Below the pieces are notes generated by a model. That model had not been told where the DNA came from. It saw nothing but the letters and a program-made list of their open reading frames with translations, and made no database searches. This document shows, one piece after another, positions 8,027 through 16,912 of a stretch of 64,000 nt of DNA. The position numbers were made by a program, and so were the translations under genes. The stretch is taken from NCBI RefSeq assembly GCF_042663585.1, contig NZ_JBHTAN010000001.1, positions 248,001 through 312,000 on the forward strand, in the 5' to 3' direction. Each line of letters starts with the position of its first letter. Position 1 is the first letter of the stretch. The stretch comes from Natranaeroarchaeum sp042663585 (lineage in GTDB: Archaea; Halobacteriota; Halobacteria; Halobacteriales; Natronoarchaeaceae).

Positions 8027-8893
8027 TTATCGATTCCCACCTCCGAGTGGTCGGACGTATGCGACCGTTAGCAGCGCTATAACTGCCACGGTGATCCCAA
8101 ATCCGGGGATCGTATCCGACTGGTCGCTATCGGCGTCATCGCTCGTTCCGTCGTCCGTTTGCTGCTCGGTCGTCGGGTCTTCTGTGCTGTCGTCCGGAGA
8201 GTCATCAGACTGATCCTCATCGCCCTCGTCTGCCTGCTTATTATCACTGTCGTCGCTATCGTCACCAGTCTGGTTCTCCTCATCGTCGTCCCCACTGGTG
8301 TCATCCGCACCGTCATCATCCTGGTCCCCATCACTGTCGTCTCCGTCCTCGTCAGCCGGTTCCTCGTCGTCCGCCTGCTCCTTCTCGTCCTCATCGGACT
8401 GATCGTCTTCATCGTCGTCGATGAGGAACGTCAGGTCCTGTTTGACGACTCCATCTGCGTCCGAGAGTTCGATGCTCTCGACGGCCTGTTGACCGCTCGG
8501 GGACTGAACGGTGAACACTACCTCCTCACCGGCACCGCTGTCGACGGTCAGTTTGCCGTCACCGGCCGCGGGGCCACCGAATGCACCGTTTCCTGAAACC
8601 TCGACCGAGTCCTGAACCTCGTCGTCGACGATGGCAAAGACCGTTGCGCCCGCTGATACCGGAGCGCCCGACTCGTCCTCGGCCGTTCCGTAGATGTTGA
8701 TTGGTTCACCGGGAGCCTCCTGACCGGCCGCGACTGCAGGCCCGCCGAGCAACGTAAGCGAGACGAGGACGACAGCCACGACGGCACCGATTGCGATGCG
8801 TGTGGCCTGTGTACCGTCTCTACACCGACGACACGCATCAGATCTGGCGAGATGACATCGACTCATATCACCAATTGACCCGAACATGGCCAC
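8027..8893 (-). CDS. Asp-rich exported surface protein with PGF-CTERM anchor
   Basis: 288 residues. An N-terminal membrane segment (AIGAVVAVVLVSLTLLGGPAVAA, about 33-55) serves as signal peptide. A small beta domain follows (about 60-150, resembling carboxypeptidase-regulatory/Ig-like folds: INIYGTAEDESGAPVSAGATVF). Next comes a linker of about 100 residues, almost only Asp, Glu, Ser, Thr and Gln, then PGFG plus a hydrophobic helix and basic end (PLGGGNR). PGF-CTERM is the sorting signal cut by archaeosortase A, giving lipid-anchored surface proteins. The start at 8893 leaves 32 residues before the helix; ATG 8866 is an alternative. It lies 5 nt after the stop of the large exported protein upstream, so the two are probably co-transcribed. 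Confidence 0.85.
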   Translation of the reverse strand: MAMFGSIGDMSRCHLARSDACRRCRDGTQATRIAIGAVVAVVLVSLTLLGGPAVAAGQEAPGEPINIYGTAEDESGAPVSAGATVFAIVDDEVQDSVEVSGNGAFGGPAAGDGKLTVDSGAGEEVVFTVQSPSGQQAVESIELSDADGVVKQDLTFLIDDDEDDQSDEDEKEQADDEEPADEDGDDSDGDQDDDGADDTSGDDDEENQTGDDSDDSDNKQADEGDEDQSDDSPDDSTEDPTTEQQTDDGTSDDADSDQSDTIPGFGITVAVIALLTVAYVRPLGGGNR

Positions 8894-8898
8894 GCTGT

Positions 8899-11800
8899 CT
8901 ACGCGCCCCCGTTACGAAGTTCGAAGAGGCCAGGGAACGCCTCGGTGTCGAAATCGTCGGTCACCGGAACGAACTCGACTCCGTCGTTGCTTTCGTCGTC
9001 CTGAACCTGATCGTCATTGAATCGGAACGTAGCACCCAACGCATCAGCAATCTCGTTGTGATTAGCTGTCTCGTCGAAGTCATTGTAGTCCGACTGATCG
9101 TGAAGGAAGACGACGCCACCGTCGTTAACGAACGCTGTCAGTGCGGTGAGTTCGCTGTCCGTGAACGCTCCCGGCGAGGTGATCACGACCGCGTCGGCGT
9201 CCGGGAGATCGTTTTCGATGTCCGTCGTCGCCTGATAAGTGTAGCCGTTCGCTTCTGCTGTACTCGCAAACGTGGCGAAGGAACTCCGGTCATAGAACTG
9301 ACCGTGGCCTTCGTCGTGGAGTACGGTGCCACTTCCGCCGAGTTGGTCGTCGTAGAGGTTCAACAGGAACTCGTCGTTACCGTAGGCCTCGAAGTCGGTG
9401 CCGTCACCGACCAGCGGCGCGGTTATCCCGACGACAGTACCGTCAATCGCAGCGAGAGGAATGTCAGTTCCGTCGGGATACGAGACGGCGTCACCGTTTC
9501 CATCGCTGTCGGTGTTGTACGCGGTCGACTTCGCAGAGACGGCTGTCACCGACTCGTCAGTGAGTGGCTCGCCGTTCTCGTTCAGCAGCGTCGACGCCGA
9601 GTCGAACACCAGTGGGTCGATAGTCTCGTTCGTCACCGGTTCCGTGGTTGATCCGTCATCAGTGACGGGTGTGAACAGCCCCGGGAACGCGTCGTCGAAG
9701 TTAGCTGTAGTCGGTACAGCCGAATCGCCTGCGAGGTTGTTCGTCTCATCGGTGACAGGATTCGCTGTGAAGCCGACGTCCGTCCCGAGGTCGGACAGCA
9801 ACGGGTCGAAGTTGTCGAGCGCGTCCGTGTCCGCAGCAGTGCCGACGAGGATGGCTGCCCCGCCAGCGTCGGTGTACTCGTCGATCAGGGATCGTTCGGC
9901 GGCAGTCAGTTCGCTCGTCGGCGTCGAGATGATCAGCGCACGGGCTGCCGGCTCGCCGCCGTCAGTGAGCAAGTCAGGTCCAGCCTCGCTGGTCAGCTCC
10001 GTCGTTGCTTCGAGTCCAATGAACTCATCTTCGGCCGTCGATTGCCCCTCGAGATAACGCATGTAGTATGCGGTGTCCTCAGCGGAGACCGCGAAGTCGG
10101 CGGCGAACTGGCCGTGACCGCCGTCAACGACGACCGGGCCAGTCCCCGTTCCGACGGTGTCAATCACGTTCGTCATGAACGGGTACGCACCGTATTCGTC
10201 GGTCCCAGGGCCACCCTCCCCGCTCTCGAAGCCTTCTTCGATCAGCGGGCCGCCGACGACTGCAACGCCTGCCTCGGCATCAAGTGCGACCAGTGGGTCG
10301 CCGTCTTCCGAGCGAACCGGAACGTCACTGCCGGTTACTTCGACCGGGTCCGGGAAGAACAACTGTTCGACAGGCTCGTCACCGACTTCCGGTGTGGCCG
10401 CCGGATCGGAGATGTTCCACATCCCGCGGTTCGCCTCACGCGCGCTCGCTTCGAGGTCCAGATATTTGTCGTGACGCTCGAGTCCGGAGTCGTACACCCG
10501 CGCCCAGCCGTCCTCGATCACTGCGGCGTTGTAGACGGTGCCATCCGACAGTTCGAGAACGCCGAGCAGTCGTCCGAAGTTCCCGCGAAGCCCTTCGTTA
10601 TCGTCGAACGAGAGTGTGACCGTCTCGCCTTCGAGGGTGTCCTTCGCGTACGCACTTGCGCTGTCAGCCTTCGTTTTGAGCGCCGGTCCATCGTCGATTC
10701 CCTCGTACTCCACGAGTCGTTCGTCCGTAGACCCGGTTTCGGGCGTGTCGATCCCAAGAATGCGAACCGTATCGACTGTCCCGTCCTGGAACTTGACGTC
10801 TGCAGTGTCGCCATCAGCAACGCTAACGACTTCGACCTCGTAGCTCTCTGACGTCTCGAGTTCCTGGCCGAGGCCGCTTCGGTCGACGAACAGTTCGGGG
10901 AACGCTTGGGTGTTGGCGTTCGTCGTCTCCGGCAGGAAGCTACTGCCGGCGTTTGCCGTCTCGTCGAACACCTGATCGTCGTTGAACCGGAACGAGGCGT
11001 TCACCGCATCAGCAATCTCGTTGTGGTTGGCCGTCTCGTCGTAATCACTGAAGTCCGATTGGTCGTGAAGGAAGACGACACCACCATCGTCGACGAAGTC
11101 GCTCAATGCGTCGAGTTCGCTGTCAGTGTACGCCTCCGACGGCGAAGTGATCACGACCGCATCGGCGTCCGGAAGTTCACCCTCCAGATCCGTCGTCGCC
11201 TGGTGGGTGTAGCCGTTCTCCTCGGCGTACTCTGCAAACGCCTGGAAATCGTCACCGCCGTTGTCCGCGAGGGTGTAGTACTGGCCATGGCCCTCATCGT
11301 GAAGCACGGTACCGCTTCCACCGAGCAGTTCGTCGTGGAGGTTCAACAGATACTCCTCGTTGCCATACTCCGCGAAATTGGTCCCAGTCGTCGCGAAGGG
11401 GCCAGTGACGCCGACGACAGTGCCGTCGACAGCAACGACGGGGATGTCCGCCTCGTCGGGGTAGGAGACGGCATCGCCGTTGCCATCTTCATCGCCATTG
11501 GTCGCCGTCGACTCGGCGCTAAGCGCGATGATTGAGTCGTCAGTGAGCGGATCTCCAGCATCGTCAAGCAGGCTCGAAACGGAGTCGAGAATGATCGGGT
11601 CCGTGGATTCAGCCAGTTCGAGCGTCGCGGTATCCTGATCGTCGGGCGTCGAAACCGTGTGCTCGACCGTCTCACCGGGGCCGGCCCCGAGCGTGCTCGC
11701 GTCGACCACGAACTCGACGGTCTGGCTATCGTCACTGGCAACGGTTACATTCTGCGTCGCGACCGTTTGGTCCGCGACGACGAGTTCGACATCGACACCA

Positions 11801-12891
11801 GTCTGCTCGGTATCAGCAGTGTTCGTCACCGCTGCCGGAATGGTAATGGTCTCACCTGCAGGTGCGACTGCTGGCGCGTTGTTCTCAATCGTGAGAGCAC
11901 TCTGTGACCCACTACCGGCGAGAACTCCCGTTCGATCCACACGGTCGTACGGCGGATCGACGATTGCCCGGTCGACCCCACTGTCGGACCCGACGTACAC
12001 CCAGTAAGGCTGGTACGCACCGATCTCTGTGCTCGGAGTGAGTTGTGAGTCGAATTCGACATCGAACACCGTCAGCGTCCCGGCATCGACGTCGGGAAGG
12101 TCCGTCTGGAGCGAGCGCGAATCGCCCTCTTTGGAACTGTCGATTGCGAAGTTCGAACCGACGAAGTTCCATCCTGTAGGCATTTCGACGACCCCGGGAG
12201 CCGGGGCGTCGTCGGTGTACGTGTAGCCGAGACGCGCCTCATCGCCGTTCGCGACCACGTAGATCCCACCGTGGAGGGACCGCGCGGACTCGAAGGTGAA
12301 ATCTGTGACGGTGTCGTAGGTCCCCTTCTCGGCATCCCAGGCGTTCACCGCAGCGACGTGCTCGACCGAGAGTGTCGCTGACTGCGGCACTGAGGCGAGA
12401 TTGTAGCCATCATCGAGGTCGACCGCCTCGTGCACAACTGTGACCGTTGTGGGCTCCGAGACTGTGGCACCGGCAAGTCCGACCTCGGAACTCTGGTTTG
12501 CGGCTATATTTAGCGTGCCAGGGTCAAACTCTGCCGAGGCGGTTCCGCTCTCGACAGTGGTCTTTGCAGCTACCTGGTCACCAACGGTGAATGCCACCGT
12601 CTCACCGTCAACAAAGGTACCGTCTCTGGTCACATCGTTTGCCGTGACAGTGACCATCCGTTCGTCTTCGACCGTACCGAGGAACTCGACGTCTATCTCG
12701 GTCGAAGCCACCGAGAGATCCGCAGTCTTCTCCTGAGTATCCAACTGCGAGAGCGATCCGTCGACCGGCGCGCTCGAACTTCCCGCCATCGCACCGACCC
12801 CCGCCGTGGCCGCCATGATTGTGAGTATCAATACTGCTGCGAAAACTGACAGCCGGACAGCCGTGGAATACAATGAATCGTCAGGAGTCAT
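8899..12891 (-). CDS. giant exported protein: CARDB-like, three GATase-like modules, thermonuclease (SNase) domain
   Basis: 1330 residues. A signal helix (14-37) is followed by beta-rich domains, a CARDB-like domain (about 332-425) and module A (about 429-690: HDEGHGQYY, DAVVITSP, GGVVFLHDQSD, ANHNEIADA). An SNase domain follows (about 690-825: VADGDTADVKF, RILGIDTPETG, GRLLGVLELSDG, WARVYDSG), then a diverged module B (about 850-1080: DGGHGQFAADF, RALIISTPTSELT) and module C (about 1090-1330), nearly identical to A. The A/B/C modules look like class I glutamine-amidotransferase-like (DUF4350-type) folds. SNase domains cut DNA and RNA with Ca2+; Asp and Arg of the SNase motifs are present. 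No C-terminal anchor is visible. Possibly a surface nuclease for DNA scavenging, with the PGF-CTERM neighbour as partner (inference). Confidence 0.85.
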   Translation of the reverse strand: MTPDDSLYSTAVRLSVFAAVLILTIMAATAGVGAMAGSSSAPVDGSLSQLDTQEKTADLSVASTEIDVEFLGTVEDERMVTVTANDVTRDGTFVDGETVAFTVGDQVAAKTTVESGTASAEFDPGTLNIAANQSSEVGLAGATVSEPTTVTVVHEAVDLDDGYNLASVPQSATLSVEHVAAVNAWDAEKGTYDTVTDFTFESARSLHGGIYVVANGDEARLGYTYTDDAPAPGVVEMPTGWNFVGSNFAIDSSKEGDSRSLQTDLPDVDAGTLTVFDVEFDSQLTPSTEIGAYQPYWVYVGSDSGVDRAIVDPPYDRVDRTGVLAGSGSQSALTIENNAPAVAPAGETITIPAAVTNTADTEQTGVDVELVVADQTVATQNVTVASDDSQTVEFVVDASTLGAGPGETVEHTVSTPDDQDTATLELAESTDPIILDSVSSLLDDAGDPLTDDSIIALSAESTATNGDEDGNGDAVSYPDEADIPVVAVDGTVVGVTGPFATTGTNFAEYGNEEYLLNLHDELLGGSGTVLHDEGHGQYYTLADNGGDDFQAFAEYAEENGYTHQATTDLEGELPDADAVVITSPSEAYTDSELDALSDFVDDGGVVFLHDQSDFSDYDETANHNEIADAVNASFRFNDDQVFDETANAGSSFLPETTNANTQAFPELFVDRSGLGQELETSESYEVEVVSVADGDTADVKFQDGTVDTVRILGIDTPETGSTDERLVEYEGIDDGPALKTKADSASAYAKDTLEGETVTLSFDDNEGLRGNFGRLLGVLELSDGTVYNAAVIEDGWARVYDSGLERHDKYLDLEASAREANRGMWNISDPAATPEVGDEPVEQLFFPDPVEVTGSDVPVRSEDGDPLVALDAEAGVAVVGGPLIEEGFESGEGGPGTDEYGAYPFMTNVIDTVGTGTGPVVVDGGHGQFAADFAVSAEDTAYYMRYLEGQSTAEDEFIGLEATTELTSEAGPDLLTDGGEPAARALIISTPTSELTAAERSLIDEYTDAGGAAILVGTAADTDALDNFDPLLSDLGTDVGFTANPVTDETNNLAGDSAVPTTANFDDAFPGLFTPVTDDGSTTEPVTNETIDPLVFDSASTLLNENGEPLTDESVTAVSAKSTAYNTDSDGNGDAVSYPDGTDIPLAAIDGTVVGITAPLVGDGTDFEAYGNDEFLLNLYDDQLGGSGTVLHDEGHGQFYDRSSFATFASTAEANGYTYQATTDIENDLPDADAVVITSPGAFTDSELTALTAFVNDGGVVFLHDQSDYNDFDETANHNEIADALGATFRFNDDQVQDDESNDGVEFVPVTDDFDTEAFPGLFELRNGGA

Positions 12892-13187
12892 ACGATTCCC
12901 CTCCGAAGATACCAGTCGCCAACCAGTTTCTGTTCGTTACCTGTGCCGACATCACAGTTGAGTGACTTATCACGTTTCCAGGATTCGCTTGGTGGTATTT
13001 AATTTCTACTAGTTGTAATATATATCAGTTATTCCAGTATAGAATACTATGTTCCGGTCTGTTCGGGTGCCAAGGCTGTACAAAACTCTGTGGAGTAGAG
13101 TGCGCCCCAGCAGTCGGCCGCAGATTTATTTGTCCAGATGGGTGATTTCTACCGCTGAAGGTTCCACCACTCCTCCTGTGTGAAATA
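12892..13187. other. intergenic stretch between giant exported protein and TnpB element
   Basis: Holds the AT-rich promoter region of the exported protein (TTTAATTTCTACTAG and ATATATCAG around 13000-13025). It also holds about 150 bp leading into the right end of the TnpB element. No coding potential is seen. Confidence 0.5.
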
Positions 13188-13209
13188 CCCCGCGCACGGT
13201 GGCGCGGGG
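13188..13209 (-). repeat. downstream-end hairpin of TnpB element
   Basis: CCCCGCGC-ACGGTG-GCGCGGGG, a perfect 8-bp stem. It lies just past the tnpB stop on the coding strand, where the omega (guide) RNA scaffold of TnpB systems is normally encoded. Confidence 0.8.
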
Positions 13210-13218
13210 CGTCCGTGT

Positions 13219-14559
13219 TTAGTCCTGCACAGCTGAGGCAACGGTCTTTAATTCCTCTCGCGCTTGACTCTGAGAGTCTTGCGCCGACGTTCCGTGTCGG
13301 TGAACACCCGAAGCGTAAATTGCTCCGTGAGAGTCGGGGCCTCCACCAGCCCCCGATGCCGCCCGTCTCATCTTCTTCACGCGGGGAAGCTTGTTGAGAG
13401 ACGGCACATTTCCAGTTTCTTCGTCTAACCAGTTCTGCACAACGCACACCGCCGCCTTCCTATCAGCGTGGTCTTGAAAACCACACTTCTCGCACTTGAA
13501 CCGTTTCTTGTGGCGATTCCCTCGTTCAGTGTGCTGGCACTCCGTTCTCGGGCATCGCTGACTCGTGTACTCAGGGTCAACCTCGTCAGAGGGAATCCCG
13601 TCCCACGCAGCTTTGTACGACACCATGTTTTGGAGTGCAGCGAACGGCAGTGAGTGGAGGCGACGGTTCATTCGCGTTCCGTAGTCGATGGAGTCTCGCA
13701 TGTCTTTGAGGTCTTCAAAGACAAAAAGCGGGTTCGTGAACTGCAACACCCATTCAACTACTCGACGCGATACTTTGTGCAGACAGTCGTGAACATAGTC
13801 GCGTTCTTCAGTTTGAACGACCGTCTCGAACGCGGTCTGTCCTGCTTTCTGCATCCGCTTTCGCTTGGTGAAAAACTCGTGGCGCTGTTCTTTCACCGAC
13901 GGATACTCAAACACTACTGAGTCCTTTATTGCGCCGTCACGACTCATCGCAGCGAGAGCGATGCAGTCCTCGTTCACATCTACGCCAACAATCGTATCTG
14001 CATCGACTTTGTTGGCGACTCGATGCGTCTCGTGTGTGACGGTAACGTGGAGCCGCCACTCGTCGTGTTTGTGAACAACTTCAGCCGTTCCAACCCGCCA
14101 CTCATCGTCGTTGAACGCTGTCTGGAGTCGGTCGAAGTGGTCGGGGCTGCCACGGAGTTCACCTTTGAGGTGGGTGCCTCTCGTGGCCGTGACTCGGAAC
14201 CGAATTAACCCACCATCTTCGGGGAATAGGCGGTAGCCTTCTTCGTGGTTCATCACCATCGGGTACATCCCGTCGATGTAGGGGTATGGCCGACCCCAGT
14301 CGTCGTCTTTGTTGTCGTGGTACGTTTCGATTTCCCCCAGTGCCTTGTCAACGATGAGTTGACTGGTGTTTTTGACGTGGTTCGCGTTATCCACGACAGT
14401 TGATTTGATGTCACTCCAGTCACCGCCTTGTCGGTCGAGGCGGTTGGTTTCGTTGCGGATACGTCGTGATTCGAGACAGCCGGTTTGCAGGTCGTCGTCA
14501 CTCCCCGTGTGGATGTCTAGTCCGAACGACAAGGTTTGGGTGAGTTTGGACGACTGCAC
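13219..14559 (-). CDS. tnpB: TnpB, RNA-guided nuclease of an IS605-type element
   Basis: 446 residues. The RuvC-like catalytic triad is present: D194 (GVDVNED), E282 (VFEDL) and D366 (DHADRKAA). A zinc finger sits between the last two (CPRTEC and CEKCG). An N-terminal helical/beta region (1-190) contains the WRLHVTV motif common in haloarchaeal TnpB. TnpB proteins are omega-RNA-guided DNA nucleases that keep their element in the population. The 3' part of the gene after residue 380 is low-complexity (GAGGGPDSHGAIYASG), which fits overlap with the omega-RNA scaffold. The frame is intact. Confidence 0.92.
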   Translation of the reverse strand: MQSSKLTQTLSFGLDIHTGSDDDLQTGCLESRRIRNETNRLDRQGGDWSDIKSTVVDNANHVKNTSQLIVDKALGEIETYHDNKDDDWGRPYPYIDGMYPMVMNHEEGYRLFPEDGGLIRFRVTATRGTHLKGELRGSPDHFDRLQTAFNDDEWRVGTAEVVHKHDEWRLHVTVTHETHRVANKVDADTIVGVDVNEDCIALAAMSRDGAIKDSVVFEYPSVKEQRHEFFTKRKRMQKAGQTAFETVVQTEERDYVHDCLHKVSRRVVEWVLQFTNPLFVFEDLKDMRDSIDYGTRMNRRLHSLPFAALQNMVSYKAAWDGIPSDEVDPEYTSQRCPRTECQHTERGNRHKKRFKCEKCGFQDHADRKAAVCVVQNWLDEETGNVPSLNKLPRVKKMRRAASGAGGGPDSHGAIYASGVHRHGTSAQDSQSQAREELKTVASAVQD

Positions 14560-14614
14560 TGTATTCTGGTATGATTTGGGACTTGTTAAAAGTTCGTGTT
14601 GTGACGCGCTTCAC

Positions 14615-14636
14615 CCCCGACCACGGTGGGTCGGGG
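14615..14636 (-). repeat. upstream-end hairpin of TnpB element
   Basis: CCCCGACC-ACGGTG-GGTCGGGG, a perfect 8-bp stem with the same loop as the other end. Confidence 0.75.
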
Positions 14637-14766
14637 TACTCGCGCTGCTATCCTTTATAGATATTCAGTTTTGGATTCGGGCGACTAGTGCCGGCCCTTC
14701 CAGCTGTTGGAGACGACAGAAAAGGATCCTCTGGGAACCGGCTATGGAACGTTCCGACGACCGTTG

Positions 14767-14952
14767 CTAACGTTGCACTCCGAGCGGATTCTTGCAGCTT
14801 TTGCAGAGAAAGAGATCCTTGTTCTCGTGGAGATTGAACCCGCCGTCATCCTCCACCTCGAACTCTGGGACCTCGTGTTTGTGTGCCTGTTCGAGTTCCT
14901 CCATCGATTCAGCCTCGTCACCGCATTCCGGACAGGTGATTGTGTCACCCAT
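14767..14952 (-). CDS. small zinc-ribbon protein
   Basis: 61 residues from MGDTITCPECGDEAES. A GTG two codons earlier would also work, but the ATG at 14952 sits about 30 nt from a clear TATA sequence. Two cysteine knuckles (CPEC near the start and CKSC near the end, FLCKSCKNPLG) frame a central acidic stretch with a HKHE cluster, giving one zinc ribbon. Haloarchaea encode many such small CPxCG-type proteins; most have no known function, and nothing in the surroundings points to a partner. Confidence 0.8.
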   Translation of the reverse strand: MGDTITCPECGDEAESMEELEQAHKHEVPEFEVEDDGGFNLHENKDLFLCKSCKNPLGVQR

Positions 14953-14974
14953 ACACACAGATTATGCAGGGAAA

Positions 14975-14988
14975 CAATATAAAAATAA
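14975..14988 (-). promoter_or_regulatory. TATA element for the small zinc-ribbon gene
   Basis: On the minus strand TTATTTTTATATTG lies 23-36 nt before the ATG, predicting a leaderless mRNA. Confidence 0.45.
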
Positions 14989-15127
14989 CCACGCAGTGCG
15001 GGTCGGATATTGTCACACACGCTGTGTGACACGCCGAACCCGTGCGCGACTGGCACCTCGGACGCCGTTCCGTCCCTGAGGTGTGAATAGCTCAAATATC
15101 GTTGTTGACCCCTTCCCACGTCTTTAT

Positions 15128-15147
15128 CCCACGGCTAAAGCCGTGGG
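15128..15147. repeat. solo IS200/IS605-type end hairpin
   Basis: CCCACGGCT-AA-AGCCGTGGG, a perfect 9-bp stem of the type found at ends of haloarchaeal IS200/IS605 elements. No tnpA or tnpB is attached, so it is a relic end abutting an IS630 fragment. Confidence 0.65.
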
Positions 15148-15169
15148 CTTTCGCCTGTACTTTCGTAAT

Positions 15170-15466
15170 GATTCGTTCACCAAGGAAGTCACAGTTGGGT
15201 TTCTCCAAACGCTTCAGGAAAAGTCTGGCAAGAACTTCATCATGGTACTGGATCAAGCGCCGCATTTCATCGGCAACAAGATCAAGGACTTCGTTGAGGA
15301 GACAGCCATCGACGTGGCATATTTTCCCGCAGGATCGCCTGATTTGAATCCAACCGAAACGTGCTGGCGACAGTTCAGGAAGACCGTTGAAAATCAATAC
15401 TTCGGAAGTCTCGACGAACTTCGAGCCGCTATCCGGCCAGCACTGGGATCAATCGATCCATCTTGA
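15170..15466 (+). pseudogene. C-terminal fragment of an IS630-family transposase
   Basis: About 98 residues carrying the last part of the DDE domain: FIMVLDQAPHF (second Asp region) and YFPAGSPDLNPTETCWRQF (the SPxLNPxE signature with the catalytic Glu). The typical end YFGSLDELRAAIRPAL follows. The N-terminal helix-turn-helix domain and first Asp are missing. The 5' break coincides with the relic IS605-type end at 15128-15147. Not functional. Confidence 0.85.
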
Positions 15467-16336
15467 ATCTATCATAGCTCTGTCGATGAGTACAGCTTTT
15501 GTGGACCCAGAGCCGATACCGGAGCTACTGATGAGGCCCGGTATTCAGCACTATCTCGCTAAATTATAACTTTTAAATACTATATTAAGAATTGAGCTAT
15601 TTGTTGTTAGATGTGTTTGATCTACCGTTCATAAAGCCGAACTACAGCCCGAATATCCACAGAGCCCGAATCACATTGCGGTTGATAAAACCGCGATCCT
15701 CCTCAATAGCCAGCAGTATTGACTGTATGCTGCTGTCGATCCAGAGACCCACAAAATACTCCATACACGCTTGAATCAGCCACTATTTCCGTTCTCGCTC
15801 AGTCGCTCCTCGCCGCACTATAGGAGAAACACAATATTAAGAAAACGGTGTTTCTCCTCGATGGTGCGACCTCACTGCAAACGGCGCGCAAACGACCGAC
15901 CACGATTTCAGATACGGAAAACGAGGAAATCGAAACAGTGTTGAAACTATAATTTAAGATATAAAACGACCAACTTCTTTGTCAAAAAATAATTTTAGAC
16001 ACGCCGGAACGAAAACTGCCGATGACTAGCACCGATCCTTTGCCTTCACATGGAATCAGCGTATCTGAACACGATCTATTTAATAAGCCTCGATGCATTG
16101 TACCTCACTATCGAACGGACCCGAAGCAGTGATCGCAAATCGAGATGGATGTTCGTAGTGTAATTCGACGATATACCTAAGTATACTACCATTATTACGT
16201 CGTTTTCTTCTATAAAAAGACTATAGTTAGCCATTGAATCGTTGGTCTCGGATGATTGATAGGCGTAGTTTATGAAGGAGGATGTTGTGGTATTTCACCA
16301 GGCGCAGTAAAAACACGTTTTCGGATTCGGAAGTTT
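15467..16336. other. AT-rich non-coding stretch with an inverted repeat
   Basis: No credible gene is visible. Composition is clearly more AT-rich than the surroundings. AGGAGAAACAC (15822-15832) and GTGTTTCTCCT (15848-15858) form an 11-bp perfect inverted repeat with a 15-nt loop, possibly an IS end or terminator. The last 100 bp before the PAS gene hold its promoter. Confidence 0.5.
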
Positions 16337-16804
16337 ATGACTGCTAATAGCACAGATCCGTTTGAAAAGACGGATTTAGACCCGAAGTTCGAGGCGCTTG
16401 TCGAGGAGACTCCCGACTTTGCGCTTTTTTTGCTCGACCCCGATGGATACATCATAAGTTGGAACAGGGGTGCCAGACAGATCACGGGATACGATACCGA
16501 AGAGATCCTCGGTGAAGAGGTCTCTATTCTTGCTCCTACAGATCTCGACGAACGCAACGAGCCATGGACCGCAATCGAGGAGGCGACCGAGAATGACGGA
16601 TATCGTATCGAAGACTGGTGCCGTCGAAAAGACAGGTCCTCATTCTGGGCGAGTGGAGTTATCAAGCCAATCCAAGCGGAGGATGACTCGCTTCGTGGGT
16701 TCGTAGTAATCGCCCAGGCCCTCACTGAGCGCAAGGAACATACGGGCAATCTCGAGGCCATTTTCGACCATACGGTATCTTCCACCCCCGCCTCAGATGA
16801 GTAA
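16337..16804 (+). CDS. single PAS-domain protein
   Basis: 155 residues from MTANSTDPFEKTD. An open stretch of 27 codons upstream is not PAS-like, so the start is placed here. The PAS core runs from FEALVEETPDFALFLLDPDGYIISWNRGARQITGYDTEEILGE to FWASGVIKPIQ, and DSLRGFVVIAQALTERKEH is the PAC segment. No histidine kinase, GGDEF or bacterioopsin-activator output domain follows. It would therefore be a stand-alone sensor or the relic front of a larger sensor kinase. The downstream propeller gene is 108 bp away on the same strand. Confidence 0.85.
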   Translation: MTANSTDPFEKTDLDPKFEALVEETPDFALFLLDPDGYIISWNRGARQITGYDTEEILGEEVSILAPTDLDERNEPWTAIEEATENDGYRIEDWCRRKDRSSFWASGVIKPIQAEDDSLRGFVVIAQALTERKEHTGNLEAIFDHTVSSTPASDE

Positions 16805-16912
16805 CGGTCTGTACCGGCGTCTGGATCGTGCCCGTACTTTCAACACTCATTAGTTTAGTTATACAAACTCGTTTTCGGTTACGGTTAACTATCCCCTCGA
16901 TCAAAAAGACAT

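Larger units (their letters stand above)
13188..14636 (-). mobile_element. IS200/IS605-type element with tnpB only
   Basis: One tnpB gene is bracketed by two GC-rich hairpins that share the same six-base loop ACGGTG: 14615-14636 at the upstream end and 13188-13209 at the downstream end. There is no terminal inverted repeat and no target duplication, as expected for this class. No tnpA (HUH transposase) is present, so movement would need one in trans. The true ends may lie some tens of bases outside the hairpins. Confidence 0.75.

Noticed and set aside
8159..8596. Plus-strand 145-residue frame rich in Val, Leu and Ile, looking like a membrane protein
   Set aside because: It is the exact antisense of the Asp/Glu/Ser-rich linker of the PGF-CTERM protein; GAC/GAT codons read backwards give Val and Ile.
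8791..9651. Long plus-strand frame (286 residues)
   Set aside because: Shadow of the giant exported protein; Val/Arg-rich without domain pattern, while the minus strand has clear repeats and motifs.
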